48,206 nucleotides of DNA, taken from the NCBI GenBank assembly GCA_026195895.1, contig JAPHRO010000034.1, forward strand, positions 1 to 48,206. The letters are read 5' to 3'. The notes below the pieces were generated by a model that was not told where the DNA came from, ran no database searches, and saw only the letters and a list, made by a program, of their open reading frames with translations. The translations under genes and the position numbers were made by a program. This stretch comes from Gammaproteobacteria bacterium. GTDB lineage: Bacteria > Pseudomonadota > Gammaproteobacteria > SZUA-229. Below, piece by piece: positions 15,870 to 25,148 of this stretch; position 1 is the first letter of the stretch, and every line of letters begins with the position of its first letter.

Positions 15870-16688
15870 ATGGAACAGATAATTGAAACCGGACGCCAAC
15901 TGGCGCTGGACTATGGCCTTAATATCGTTTTTGCTATCCTTATTTATATTGTTGGTAAGGGGGTTGCAAAAATCATTAAAGGTACTGTCGTCAAGTTAAT
16001 GACACGTGCTAAAGTTGATCCCTTACTGGTCACTTTTACATCAAATCTTGCTTATGCCGGCCTAATCGTGTTTGTCGTTATTGCAGCATTAGGGCAACTG
16101 GGCATTCAAACAACTTCCTTTATCGCTATTCTAGGTGCTGCAGGTCTTGCTGTTGGTCTGGCATTACAGGGATCACTCTCAAATTTCGCCGCAGGTGTAT
16201 TGATGATTATATTTCGCCCGTTCAAAGTAGGCGATTTTATCGAAGCAGGTGGCGTTGCCGGCATAGTTGAAGAAATCGATATTTTTACCACGCAGATTCG
16301 AACCGGTGACAACAAAACTATTTATGTGCCGAATGGAAAAGTCATGGGTGATAGCGTTGTTAATTACTCGACAAAAGATACCCGGCGTATTGATCTGGTT
16401 GTGGGTATTGGATATGAGTCTGATATCAAAAAAGCGAAAGCAATACTTGAAGATATCGCCGCCAGCGATGAACGTATTTTGAAAGATCCTGCGGTAACGA
16501 TTGGCATAGTGGAGCTGGCGGATAGTAGCGTGAATTTCGCCTATCGCCCGTGGGTGAATACGGCTGATTACTGGGCTGTGTATTTTGATTTGAATGAAAC
16601 AATCAAGCTTAGATTTGATGAAGCGTCAATCAGCATTCCTTATCCACAGCGAGATGTGCACCTGTTCAAGCATGAGAATGTGGCATAG
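15870..16688 (+). CDS. mscS: Small-conductance mechanosensitive channel MscS
   Basis: 272 residues, the size of E. coli MscS. Three N-terminal membrane helices; the pore helix TM3 carries the Gly/Ala pattern 'AAGLAVGLALQGSLSNFAAG', then 'FRPFKVGDFIEAGGVAGIVE' and 'YVPNGKVMGDSVVNYS', all classic for the beta domain. It opens on membrane tension after osmotic downshift. RBS AAAAGGAAT is strong. Monocistronic with its own upstream terminator from the previous gene. Confidence 0.94.
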   Translation: MEQIIETGRQLALDYGLNIVFAILIYIVGKGVAKIIKGTVVKLMTRAKVDPLLVTFTSNLAYAGLIVFVVIAALGQLGIQTTSFIAILGAAGLAVGLALQGSLSNFAAGVLMIIFRPFKVGDFIEAGGVAGIVEEIDIFTTQIRTGDNKTIYVPNGKVMGDSVVNYSTKDTRRIDLVVGIGYESDIKKAKAILEDIAASDERILKDPAVTIGIVELADSSVNFAYRPWVNTADYWAVYFDLNETIKLRFDEASISIPYPQRDVHLFKHENVA

Positions 16689-16734
16689 TTTTTCAGTAGC
16701 AGTTATTTATTAGATAGATTAAGAGAGAGAAAAA

Positions 16735-17427
16735 ATGAAAAAAATTTTAGCTATATTACTATTAGCGCCTGGTCTTGTGGGCGCTGCTGAGTGGAAGGGC
16801 GAGGGTGAGCTAGGTTTTACCAGTACTTCTGGTAATACAGATTCGGATACATTAAATACTAAATTGTCATTATCTAAAGAGCATGACAAATGGAAACACA
16901 CTGGATCACTGCAGGTGCTGAAGTCATCGACAGACAATGTTGATAGTGCGGATAGTAAAATCTTCCAGGAAAAATCACGCTATAAATTTCTTGAAAAAAC
17001 TTATGCTTTTGTGGGCCTGAGATATGAAGATGACAAGTTCAGTGGTTTTGATTACCAGTCTTCAGTTTCACTGGGTTTTGGTCATGAGTTTTTAAAAGGC
17101 GACGTTCATAGTCTTGATGCTTCGCTTGGTTTGGGTTACAGAAAAACCAAAGACACTGCAACTCAGCAAACAGAGTCAGAAGGTATCATCAAGGCAGAAG
17201 CAGATTACGGGTATGTAATCAGCAAACATGCATCTTTTTCAGAAAAAATACTGGTTGAATCAGGTGATTCAAATACACATTCAGAATCAGAAACCGGTCT
17301 GAAAATGAAAATTAATGCCAGTTTGTCATCAAAAATAACTTATTCTATAAAGCGCAACTCTGATGTGCCAGCAGGAACTGAAAAAACTGACAAGATCACG
17401 GCAATCACACTTGTGTATGGTTTTTAA
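16735..17427 (+). CDS. DUF481 outer-membrane beta-barrel protein (YdiY-like)
   Basis: 230 residues with a signal peptide (MKKILAILLLAPGLVGAAEW, cleavage near GAA). 'GEGELGFTSTSGNTDSDTLN' and 'RYKFLEKTYAFVGLRYEDDK' are the DUF481 signature. Alternating amphipathic strands and a C-terminal aromatic (ends YGF) predict an outer-membrane barrel. Related proteins are described as salt-induced; function is otherwise unknown. It may be transcribed with mscS (46-bp gap), which would tie both to osmotic response (inference). Confidence 0.88.
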   Translation: MKKILAILLLAPGLVGAAEWKGEGELGFTSTSGNTDSDTLNTKLSLSKEHDKWKHTGSLQVLKSSTDNVDSADSKIFQEKSRYKFLEKTYAFVGLRYEDDKFSGFDYQSSVSLGFGHEFLKGDVHSLDASLGLGYRKTKDTATQQTESEGIIKAEADYGYVISKHASFSEKILVESGDSNTHSESETGLKMKINASLSSKITYSIKRNSDVPAGTEKTDKITAITLVYGF

Positions 17428-17452
17428 AAAAATCATGTAGATCTAAATAAAT

Positions 17453-17498
17453 ATAGAGGGGAAATGACGTTATGTTGAAGATGAGTGTTCCCCTCTAT
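17453..17498. terminator. Inverted repeat, probable terminator
   Basis: ATAGAGGGGAA (17453-17463) pairs with TTCCCCTCTAT (17488-17498) across a 24-nt loop, 26 bp after the DUF481 stop codon. Only a short T run follows. Confidence 0.6.
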
Positions 17499-17554
17499 TT
17501 CCCGCCCAGTTTTTGTTCCCGACTCCAATCAAGCTTTTTCACATAGGCTAGAGC

Positions 17555-19591
17555 ATGCAAAAACCACATCCCGTAGTAAAAAAATTATTATTAATTATTT
17601 TTTCTATAGCAGTATTGATGATAGTAATTCTTGGGGTGTTGCCTTACGTTATTAACTGGGCCGCTGTTTACTGGTTAGAACAGCAGGGTGTTGCAGCCAA
17701 TATTGAAAAAATAGACATCGACTACAATGATGCTGTACTGAATATAGTCAATGCCAGCGGGCATAACGCAGCAGGCAAAGGTTTTGTTATTGGGCAATTT
17801 AAGGTAGATATGGCCTGGCGGCCATTGCTGAGTCATACGGCAAAAATAGAAAATATAGTGCTGAGTGATTTTGAGCTGGATATAGAACAGGGGAAAGAGG
17901 GGGAGCTATCTATTGCGGGTATTGCTTTGCCAATGGATAGTGAGCAAGGCGCTTATTCAAAAAAAGATACTGATATACAATCTGAAGCCTGGAAAGTTCA
18001 GCTAGGCAATATATTTCTGAATAATATTAAAAGTTGTTACGAGTTTAAAAACAAACATTTTTGTACGAGTTTGGACAAATTTGACTGGCAGGGTCACCTG
18101 TCGTTTGATGGCAATAAGCCGGGGGCAAGCCAGCCAGAAATAAATAGTTCGCTGGCCCTGAATATGCTGGTAATTTATGATGAAAAACGTCATGTCGAAC
18201 TGTTTAGCAATAAAAGTCTCAACCTGGAAAAGCTACTGCTGAAAGGTATCAATGATATCAGGCTGAACGGATTTCAGGTGAGGGATCTGGTTATATTGCC
18301 AGTTGCAGAATCAGCTCAGCCAGCCCATAACATCATGCAACTGGACAGCATACAGATTAATCAGCTGCAGTTCTCCGATCAGCAGAAATTAGATATTCAA
18401 CAATTAATTTTCAAGGGTATAGGTGTCAGTATCTTTCGCGATAAACAGGCCCATTGGGAAGTTGTGCAACAACTTGATTACATAATGCCAGAGGATGTGG
18501 CAGAGGATCAGCAGCAATCGGCACCAGAACAGAATAAAATATCGCCACTCACAGTGAAAATAGGCGAATTGCTTTTGCTAGATAGTCGGCGAATCAGTTT
18601 TTCCGACCAGAGTCTGGCGACGCCATTCAATCTGTCGGCTATGATAAAAGAATTTCGTCTAAGCGAAATTGATACCAGTGATGCAAAGCAAAGTAGCAAG
18701 ATGAAGTTGCAGATGGTTGCAGATAAACATGGCAGCATTGATATGGCAGGTGATATTCAGTTATTCGCCGATGCTAGAAGTTTTAATGTTACCGGAAAAA
18801 TTCTCGGTATCGATTTAAGGCCGATAAGTTCTTATCTGGAATCAGTTCTGGGGCATAGAATAAAAAGTGGGCAGTTAAATGCTGATGTAAAACTGGTGTC
18901 CAGACAGGGCAAGATGGATAGTTCGATCGAGCTTGATTTAAAACAGTTTAAACTCAAAGCGCTTACCGATGAAGAACAGGAAAAGCTCAATCAAAAAATG
19001 GAATTAGGAATGCCGCTGGATACGGCGCTTAATTTATTAAGGGATAGAGATAACAGTATTAAACTCAAATTACCTGTTACCGGAGATGCAAATCAGCCAG
19101 ATTTTGATCCGTCGGATGTGATCTATAAGGCAACTTCCAAAGCAATGACGGTGGCAATTATTAATTTCTATACACCGTTTGGTCTGGTGCATGCTGCTCA
19201 GGGATTACTGGATTTAGCGACCGCTTTACGTTTTGAACCGCTTAAGTATGAAGCAGGAGTATCCGAGGCAACTCCAGCCCAATATCAAAGCCTCAACAAA
19301 ATTGTATTACTAATGACAGAGCGTCCTATGCTGCATCTTACGATTTGTGGATATGCCAGTGTCGATGACCTGGCCACGATATCAGCAGAGCTATATGAAC
19401 AGAGAAAAGAGAAGCCAGATAATTTCAAGCTGGACGAAAGCAGTAAAAAACAACTAATCGGTATCGCTTCTAAAAGAAGCGAAGCAGTGAAAGCATACCT
19501 GATTAAACAGAATGTGGCTGCCGACCGGTTGATTTTATGCGAGCCTGAATTTGATGCGGCAGATGCGGCCCGGGTTGAAATTAGCATTTAA
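17555..19591 (+). CDS. DUF748 (AsmA-like) envelope protein
   Basis: 678 residues. One N-terminal membrane anchor (about 11-32, basic just before it), then a long region of amphipathic beta strands typical of the AsmA/TamB superfamily. The family marker 'LSHTAKIENIVLSDFELDIE' and the C-terminal module (about 560-678) ending 'ADRLILCEPEFDAADAARVE' resemble the OmpA-like tail common in DUF748 proteins. These proteins are thought to act between inner and outer membranes, probably in lipid transport, but this one is uncharacterised. Start ATG at 17555 has no strong ribosome site. Confidence 0.8.
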   Translation: MQKPHPVVKKLLLIIFSIAVLMIVILGVLPYVINWAAVYWLEQQGVAANIEKIDIDYNDAVLNIVNASGHNAAGKGFVIGQFKVDMAWRPLLSHTAKIENIVLSDFELDIEQGKEGELSIAGIALPMDSEQGAYSKKDTDIQSEAWKVQLGNIFLNNIKSCYEFKNKHFCTSLDKFDWQGHLSFDGNKPGASQPEINSSLALNMLVIYDEKRHVELFSNKSLNLEKLLLKGINDIRLNGFQVRDLVILPVAESAQPAHNIMQLDSIQINQLQFSDQQKLDIQQLIFKGIGVSIFRDKQAHWEVVQQLDYIMPEDVAEDQQQSAPEQNKISPLTVKIGELLLLDSRRISFSDQSLATPFNLSAMIKEFRLSEIDTSDAKQSSKMKLQMVADKHGSIDMAGDIQLFADARSFNVTGKILGIDLRPISSYLESVLGHRIKSGQLNADVKLVSRQGKMDSSIELDLKQFKLKALTDEEQEKLNQKMELGMPLDTALNLLRDRDNSIKLKLPVTGDANQPDFDPSDVIYKATSKAMTVAIINFYTPFGLVHAAQGLLDLATALRFEPLKYEAGVSEATPAQYQSLNKIVLLMTERPMLHLTICGYASVDDLATISAELYEQRKEKPDNFKLDESSKKQLIGIASKRSEAVKAYLIKQNVAADRLILCEPEFDAADAARVEISI

Positions 19592-19662
19592 TATTCGTGA
19601 CCAGGCGCCATTTGGCTGTTAGTTTCCTATACTTAACATATCTGTCACCATATTTTATATCT

Positions 19663-21537
19663 ATGCGCTCATCTCATATTAAACTCAGTCTCATGATTTT
19701 GCTCATTTGCACGGTTTCAGTTTCATGGGCAAAAAGTTCTGCAACTAGTGAAATCGCTACCTTTGAAAACGCACAAGCAGCTTATGACAAAAACGATATC
19801 GTTACGGCTCTAATGATCTGGTTGCCGTTGGCGGAAGCGGGGGATAAGCAGTCTCAATTCATACTTGGTAAGCTTTATCTAGAATATAATGATGCAGATA
19901 ATGCAATTTACTGGTATCAGCAGGCGGCTGACCAGGGTCATCTGGAGTCACAGACAACATTGGGACTGTTATATTCAGAAGGTAAACAAATAGCAGGAAA
20001 TCCTCAACTAGCAGCAAAATATTTGCTTATGGCAACACGTAATAAACGGGCCATATCTCGTATAAACAATCTAAGTGATTCCCAGTTCCCGGTAGCAGAA
20101 AAAAATAAGTTAAGCGATTATGAAAAAGGCATGAAGGCCTATCGTAAAAAAGATTACACCAGTGCGCTCATGCTCTGGCTGCCGCTGGGTACGTCAGATG
20201 ATGCCAATGCAGAATACATGATTGGAAAAATGTATCTGGAGCAGCAGGGTGAACGTAGAAATCCTGGCAAGGCCGCTTACTGGTTCAGGCGAGCGGGGGA
20301 TCATGATCATCTGGAGGCGCAGACGAAGCTTGGGTTAATGTATTTTCACGGTGATTTAATCCAGCAGGATTTAGCCCAGGCAGCTAGATGGTTACTCAAA
20401 GCGTCTCGAAATGAGAAAGTTCAGCAGGTAGCCGTAAAAAAATCTAAAAAAACAGTTAAAAAACACCGACTTGAGTCATTGCCGTCATTGAATAAAGGAA
20501 TGATTGCATATCAGAAAAAAGATTACATTACAGCGCTGATGTACTGGTATCCGCTGGGCATGCAAGGCAATGTTGAAGCTCAATTTATGTTGGGCAATTT
20601 ATACATGCGTGAACAAGGTATTTATAAAAATCCGGCTCAGGGTCTGGCATGGTATGAACGTGCAATTTCACAGGATGACATAAAAACAATTAAAAGCCTC
20701 GGTATGATGTATCTGTTTGGTGATGATGCCAGTAAGAATTCGAATAAGGCAATAGAACTGTTATTAAAAGCGGCACGCATGGGAGATGCCGAGTCGCAAT
20801 TTACCCTGGGTAATATATATTTTAAAGGTGAAACTGTTAAAGCAAATGCGCCTAAAGCAGCTTACTGGTATCAGCTTGCAGCCAGTCAACAACATTCTGA
20901 AGCACAGTATCTTCTCGCTGAAATGTATATGCATGGTCAGGGAATTAAAAAAAATATGCGCAAGGCAACAAGCTTATATAAATCGGCGGATAAAAATAAT
21001 TATTACAAAGCCAGTGTTGTGTTAGGAAAAAATTATTATCAAAATTCAAAAAAATCTGATTATAAAAAAGCGCTAAATATGTTTAACAGGGCAGCAAGTC
21101 AGGGTGAAGCGGAAGCTCAATACTATCTGGGTGAAATGTATTTTTATGGGAAGGGAAATAAAAAAAATTTAAAGCAGGCTTTCGGCTGGTATTTAAAGTC
21201 AGCAAATCAGTCTTATACAGATGCAGAATATAGTCTGGGTAAAATGTATGTTAATGGCTATGGGATTAAACGAAATTATAAAAAAGGTGTAGAGTATTTT
21301 AAGCGGGCCGCAGAGAAAGGCCATGGGCCTGCGCAAAAAGAATTAGGTATCGCATACTATAGTAGTCAGGGTATTGATCAAGATAAGATCGCAGCTTATG
21401 CCTGGTTTTATTTGGCTGATAAACAGGGTGTTGAAGGAGCATATAAAAATAAGCATTTAATATACAAAAATCTGTCTGTAGCAGATAAAAAACGGGCGAA
21501 TTTGCTAGTTGATGATTTTATAAAAAGGTTTGAATAA
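19663..21537 (+). CDS. Secreted Sel1-repeat (TPR-like) protein
   Basis: 624 residues from the ATG at 19663, which puts a signal peptide first (cleavage near VSWA, residue 23). A GTG at 19597 would add 22 residues ahead of it and is not preferred. The body consists of Sel1-like repeats (about 36 residues each, 'A..WY..AA..G...AQ..LG.MY..G'). The first two-thirds is built from three larger units of about 120 residues starting near 40, 157 and 281, each opening with an 'AYxKxDxxxALMxWxPL' segment. Sel1 proteins act as protein-interaction scaffolds, often in envelope or signalling complexes. Lys-rich in the last third. Confidence 0.85.
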   Translation: MRSSHIKLSLMILLICTVSVSWAKSSATSEIATFENAQAAYDKNDIVTALMIWLPLAEAGDKQSQFILGKLYLEYNDADNAIYWYQQAADQGHLESQTTLGLLYSEGKQIAGNPQLAAKYLLMATRNKRAISRINNLSDSQFPVAEKNKLSDYEKGMKAYRKKDYTSALMLWLPLGTSDDANAEYMIGKMYLEQQGERRNPGKAAYWFRRAGDHDHLEAQTKLGLMYFHGDLIQQDLAQAARWLLKASRNEKVQQVAVKKSKKTVKKHRLESLPSLNKGMIAYQKKDYITALMYWYPLGMQGNVEAQFMLGNLYMREQGIYKNPAQGLAWYERAISQDDIKTIKSLGMMYLFGDDASKNSNKAIELLLKAARMGDAESQFTLGNIYFKGETVKANAPKAAYWYQLAASQQHSEAQYLLAEMYMHGQGIKKNMRKATSLYKSADKNNYYKASVVLGKNYYQNSKKSDYKKALNMFNRAASQGEAEAQYYLGEMYFYGKGNKKNLKQAFGWYLKSANQSYTDAEYSLGKMYVNGYGIKRNYKKGVEYFKRAAEKGHGPAQKELGIAYYSSQGIDQDKIAAYAWFYLADKQGVEGAYKNKHLIYKNLSVADKKRANLLVDDFIKRFE

Positions 21538-21819
21538 TAATAAATTTATACTGCATAGGCAGGGATAGTAATAAGCAGGGCCTGGAGTATAGGTGGCAGG
21601 TGTCATCAGGGTCATGGTTATTATTATCTAGTGGGGATTATTAATAAAATCTATAGCTTATCTGTCTGGTGCTATTATAAAAAAACAGCTGCTGCTGAAA
21701 TATTGTACATTAATTTATCAATCTATTGATATAAGGTATAGCCAGGCATTCGAGCATTTTTTATACTTATTTAAAAGGCGATAGATAGTGTAGATCAATC
21801 AAATTGGTAGGTGTCAAAA

Positions 21820-22329
21820 ATGGATATTAATGCATTGCCCTTATACGATATCAGTGATAATCCTACCGGCTGTTGCCCTCGGTTTAATCCTGCAGGCTGG
21901 GATGAGCAGGATTTACACTTCAAAGATAAATTATTTGTAAAAGTTACGACGCGAAGCATTTTCCATATTCCTGTTAATATGGGATCAGTGTTTCCTGATA
22001 CCTTCAAAGCTATAGAAAATGCTAATGCCAATTCCGATAATAACTTTTTTGTATTTTCTCGGGATTTGTCGCCCTGGCAGGCTGAGCATTATTTTGCGGT
22101 TAGCAAGGAAATTAGCGGACAGGAAATGGTTAAACTAACGGGTGATTATCTGACCAGGATATTTGAAGGTCCTTACAAAAACGCGCCGAAGTGGCAAAAG
22201 GAAATGGCTTCGTATGTTAAGGCGCAGGGCAAAGAAATGACTAAAACTTATTTTTTCTATACCACATGTCCAAAATGTGCAAAATATTATGCTAAGAACT
22301 ATGTGGTCGTAGTTGCTGAAATTCACTAA
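21820..22329 (+). CDS. Conserved protein with a C-terminal CPKC motif (unknown)
   Basis: 169 residues from the ATG at 21820. The sequence 'DNPTGCCPRFNPAGWDEQDL' at the start, 'FVFSRDLSPWQAEHYFAV' in the middle and 'YFFYTTCPKCAKYYAKNYVV' at the end recall a widespread bacterial protein of unknown function, sometimes loosely labelled hydrolase. The two Cys pairs (CC near residue 20 and CPKC) suggest metal binding or redox chemistry, though this is not shown. No signal peptide or membrane segment. Stands alone. Confidence 0.72.
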   Translation: MDINALPLYDISDNPTGCCPRFNPAGWDEQDLHFKDKLFVKVTTRSIFHIPVNMGSVFPDTFKAIENANANSDNNFFVFSRDLSPWQAEHYFAVSKEISGQEMVKLTGDYLTRIFEGPYKNAPKWQKEMASYVKAQGKEMTKTYFFYTTCPKCAKYYAKNYVVVVAEIH

Positions 22330-22467
22330 TTTTCAGTGACGGGTGACTAAACAAATAGCCATAAACTGTTGTGAATTTATTGATATTTGTCATTTCTCAG
22401 GTGAAACAGCTACGATAAAAACCCTGCGTGTAGCGATTGTAATAAAAAGGGCGATTTTTATAGTGTG

Positions 22468-22524
22468 AAAAAAGAGATAAATCTCAATTGAGTTTGTGAA
22501 GCAGGTTACTGAGATTTATCTCTT
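22468..22524 (-). terminator. Terminator for the minus-strand small Arg-rich gene
   Basis: AAGAGATAAATCTCA (22472-22486) pairs exactly with TGAGATTTATCTCTT (22510-22524), a 15-bp stem with a 23-nt loop. On the minus strand the stem is followed by a run of six T, giving a terminator 43 bp after the stop of the gene at 22567. Confidence 0.75.
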
Positions 22525-22566
22525 GCCAGGCTGTTGCTTGAATTCAGCAGGCAGCAGATCGGTAGT

Positions 22567-22704
22567 TTATCGAGCTATTCGTCTGTCCTCTCCTGTTCGC
22601 CTGCCAAGAGCATCCTTAAATCTGATTTTTGCCCGACGTTCATTGACTCTCCGCTCATCCTTGCGACGCTCTGCTCCTGTATATTTGTTTTTTTCTATGG
22701 TCAT
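22567..22704 (-). CDS. Small Arg-rich protein with repeated RR(K/A)/DRR motifs
   Basis: Minus-strand ATG at 22704 opens 45 codons, ending TAA at 22567. The product begins MTIEKNKYTGAERRKDERR and ends 'GRRTGEDRRIAR', about one third Arg or Lys, with repeated ERR/DRR units. Short proteins with this RR-repeat pattern occur in many gammaproteobacteria and are uncharacterised as far as I know; nucleic acid binding is plausible from the charge. The ribosome site is weak (CAGGGCAC). A matching terminator follows, supporting a real gene. Confidence 0.62.
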   Translation of the reverse strand: MTIEKNKYTGAERRKDERRVNERRAKIRFKDALGRRTGEDRRIAR

Positions 22705-23202
22705 TTAAAGTGCCCTGTATTTATAAGCGGATATTTTTTAATTCCTTATCAGTCCTGGCTTCCGGGTTCATTTTTTGAGAACAAGCAAAAAATGAATAAT
22801 TACATAAATTTACAAGCAATAATTGCGCCGAATTGTTGAGCGGCTTCTATTTGCGCCTTTTCTGATTATTATTTATTTCAGTTATGGTTTATCTGTAAAG
22901 TTTTTCTTATAGATAAGCTGTTTAAAATGGAGGGATTCTAGAATTATTTACAGTTTTAGCAGTTGGTTTCACCAGATATCGAGATAGTATAAATTGTTTT
23001 TGGGAGGTGGGTATCCTGCAAATTTAAGCGCTAGTGAAAAAACAGCTATGGGATAATATTGAGTCTGTTAGATCGTATTTTACTATCGATAATGGCTCTT
23101 TCATTTTAATCATGTTGAGGCTTAGCGAGGAGTATGTCTTGAAATAGAGTTTTAAACCGATCATAGTTTGAATGACGAACTGCACATAAATGGAGTTTAA
23201 AT
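22705..23202. other. Intergenic region without an identified gene
   Basis: 498 bp between the divergent small Arg-rich gene and the DUF2235 gene. Short plus-strand frames here lack ribosome sites and recognisable content. Presumably holds promoters for both sides. Confidence 0.4.
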
Positions 23203-24753
23203 ATGAAGCGTCTTATCGTTTGTTGTGATGGCACATGGAACAATCCTCAACAGGAAGACAATGGAATTCCTGCCCCGACCAATGTTTTTAAAATTTACAA
23301 TGCGATTGCAGAACAGGATGCTGGCAATAACGTCGAGCAGTTCAAATACTATCATCCTGGTGTTGGTGGCGAAGAAAACGGCCTGCTCGATTCAGTGCTA
23401 GGAGGTGCTATTGGGCTGGGTATAAGTCGGCATATTTGTAGTGCCTATCACTGGCTGGGAAGCAACTATGCGGAAGGGGATGAGATTTACCTGTTTGGCT
23501 TTAGTCGTGGCGCTTTTACCGCACGTAGTTTGGGTGGTTTATTAAGTCGTGGTCTGCTTGATTTGACTAATGTTAGCCCAGATGAGTCATGGCCTCGTGT
23601 CACCAGAGCTTATAACCAGGGGTATCGTATCAGGGATGCGATACTCGCTGACTGGGCAGATCCCAATTGGGCATTTTTTAACCAGCGAGATAAAACACCC
23701 ATCCATTTTATTGGTGTCTGGGATACGGTGGGCGCCCTGGGTGTTCCTGATGACCTGGAGATGATTAACTTTTTTGACGACAAGAAAAACTGGCAGTTTC
23801 ACAATACTTCGCTGGGAGACAATGTGAAGCACGCCCGCCATGCCATGGCGATGGATGAAATACGTTCCAGTTTTAGCATTACTCGCTGGAATAACGCCGC
23901 CCAGCATGATGATGCCGTCGAGTTATGGTTCCCCGGCGTGCATTCTGATGTGGGTGGCGGCTACTCGGATGTTGATTTATCCAATGGCGGATTACAGTGG
24001 ATGATGGAACAAAGCAATAATGTTGGGCTGAGTTTTCGCCCGGAAATACAGCAGACGATAAAGTCCAACCCACTGGGCGTTATGCATAATTCTTACAAAG
24101 GTGTCTTTGCCAGGCTACGCTCTCGGCCGCGAAATATTGCTGCAATGACGCCGGATAATTTTGACCAGTTCCACAGCAGTGCCATTAAGCGCCAGGAAAT
24201 TTCCCCCATCGAGCATCCCCCCTATCATCCGACCCGTATTCTGGAGCTTGATGAATCGATAACGGTCGATGTTTTTGCAGATACCCGTTGGAATGCTACT
24301 CATATTTATTTTCCGAAAGGGCATAAATATATTTTTTCGGCCAGCGGAAAATGGCAGGATAGCAAAGACAGTTGCGACTGGAAGGGCACTCAGGATGATA
24401 AATTGACCAGCGGAGACGTTATCCGTGCAACTTCGTCATTTCTGGGAAAATTTGAAAATATATTCAGCAAGCTAACAAAGAATCAGTCAACCGATTTTCT
24501 GGGCACCAAACGAGTGGAGCATCTCAACTGGTTTACGCTGGTGGGCGCCATTGTGAATGATGCCGGTGCTGATAAAGCCGTGAAACACGATGGCAGCGCG
24601 GTACCCCATCAGTATGTCGAGCTGTCGGCTCATGAAGTGACACCGCTAAAAGTCAATAGCCCAGGCTATCTGTACTGTTTTCCTAATGATGTCTGGACGC
24701 TATATGATAATAACCACGGCAGTGTTCAGCTCACGATAACCCGGGTAGCGTAA
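23203..24753 (+). CDS. DUF2235 alpha/beta hydrolase (Tle1-like lipase family) with an extra C-terminal domain
   Basis: 516 residues. The N-terminus 'LIVCCDGTWNN' (4-14), nucleophile elbow GFSRG (99-103, Ser101), 'GVWDTVGALG' (171-180) and 'GVHSDVGGGY' (245-254) are the hallmarks of DUF2235, the family containing type VI secretion phospholipase effectors of the Tle1 group. The region from about 345 to the end is separate, with 'IYFPKGHKYIFSASGKWQDS' and 'SPGYLYCFPNDVWTLYDNNH', resembling a small carbohydrate-binding beta sandwich of the PA-IL (LecA) type. No T6SS genes, immunity gene or signal peptide are nearby, so a non-secreted lipase role is equally possible. No clear ribosome site besides GGAGTTTAA. 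Confidence 0.85.
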   Translation: MKRLIVCCDGTWNNPQQEDNGIPAPTNVFKIYNAIAEQDAGNNVEQFKYYHPGVGGEENGLLDSVLGGAIGLGISRHICSAYHWLGSNYAEGDEIYLFGFSRGAFTARSLGGLLSRGLLDLTNVSPDESWPRVTRAYNQGYRIRDAILADWADPNWAFFNQRDKTPIHFIGVWDTVGALGVPDDLEMINFFDDKKNWQFHNTSLGDNVKHARHAMAMDEIRSSFSITRWNNAAQHDDAVELWFPGVHSDVGGGYSDVDLSNGGLQWMMEQSNNVGLSFRPEIQQTIKSNPLGVMHNSYKGVFARLRSRPRNIAAMTPDNFDQFHSSAIKRQEISPIEHPPYHPTRILELDESITVDVFADTRWNATHIYFPKGHKYIFSASGKWQDSKDSCDWKGTQDDKLTSGDVIRATSSFLGKFENIFSKLTKNQSTDFLGTKRVEHLNWFTLVGAIVNDAGADKAVKHDGSAVPHQYVELSAHEVTPLKVNSPGYLYCFPNDVWTLYDNNHGSVQLTITRVA

Positions 24754-24759
24754 GAGGTT

Positions 24760-25005
24760 TTATTGATCTTTTTCTTCAGTATCGAATTTAAAGCTGGGTA
24801 GATTGGCGCTACCTATGATGCTTAAAACGAATCCAACCAGTATGAAAAAGAATATGCAGGCCAGCAGGCTGGCAGAAACCGGGTTATTGATGTCATGCTC
24901 TGGCAATCTCAGGTAAAGAGTAACCGCACTGGCTACGCCCAATATAAAGCTGATAATTGCCGCATAAGAGGATAATTTCTGCAGAGGTCGTTTGGCAGTA
25001 GTCAT
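24760..25005 (-). CDS. Small two-span membrane protein (81 residues, unknown)
   Basis: Two hydrophobic segments (about 13-33 and 44-66) with a short loop, and a hydrophilic C-terminus (FKFDTEEKDQ). The stop is 7 bp from that of the convergent DUF2235 gene. The start has only a weak ribosome site. Family not recognised. Could be a membrane partner of the neighbouring hydrolase, but nothing in the sequence shows this. Confidence 0.6.
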   Translation of the reverse strand: MTTAKRPLQKLSSYAAIISFILGVASAVTLYLRLPEHDINNPVSASLLACIFFFILVGFVLSIIGSANLPSFKFDTEEKDQ

Positions 25006-25148
25006 AATGTCAGATCACGCTAGGAAAGAGTTGTGATTATACATCTAAATGATACGGCTTATTTGATATTGGTTAAAAGCCATTTCTCTGGATGTATAGC
25101 CGACATCGTCTGTCAACGATACAATACGCGAAAATCACGAGGTGTTTT

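Noticed and set aside
19597-19662. GTG start adding 22 residues to the Sel1 protein
   Set aside because: It would bury the signal peptide, which begins at the ATG at 19663.
22496-22839. Two overlapping plus-strand frames of 70 and 101 codons
   Set aside because: They are the opposite strand of the Arg-rich minus-strand gene and its terminator; no ribosome site or domain.
24760-25005. Immunity protein for the DUF2235 hydrolase
   Set aside because: It is convergent, not co-transcribed, and has no feature of known Tle immunity proteins.
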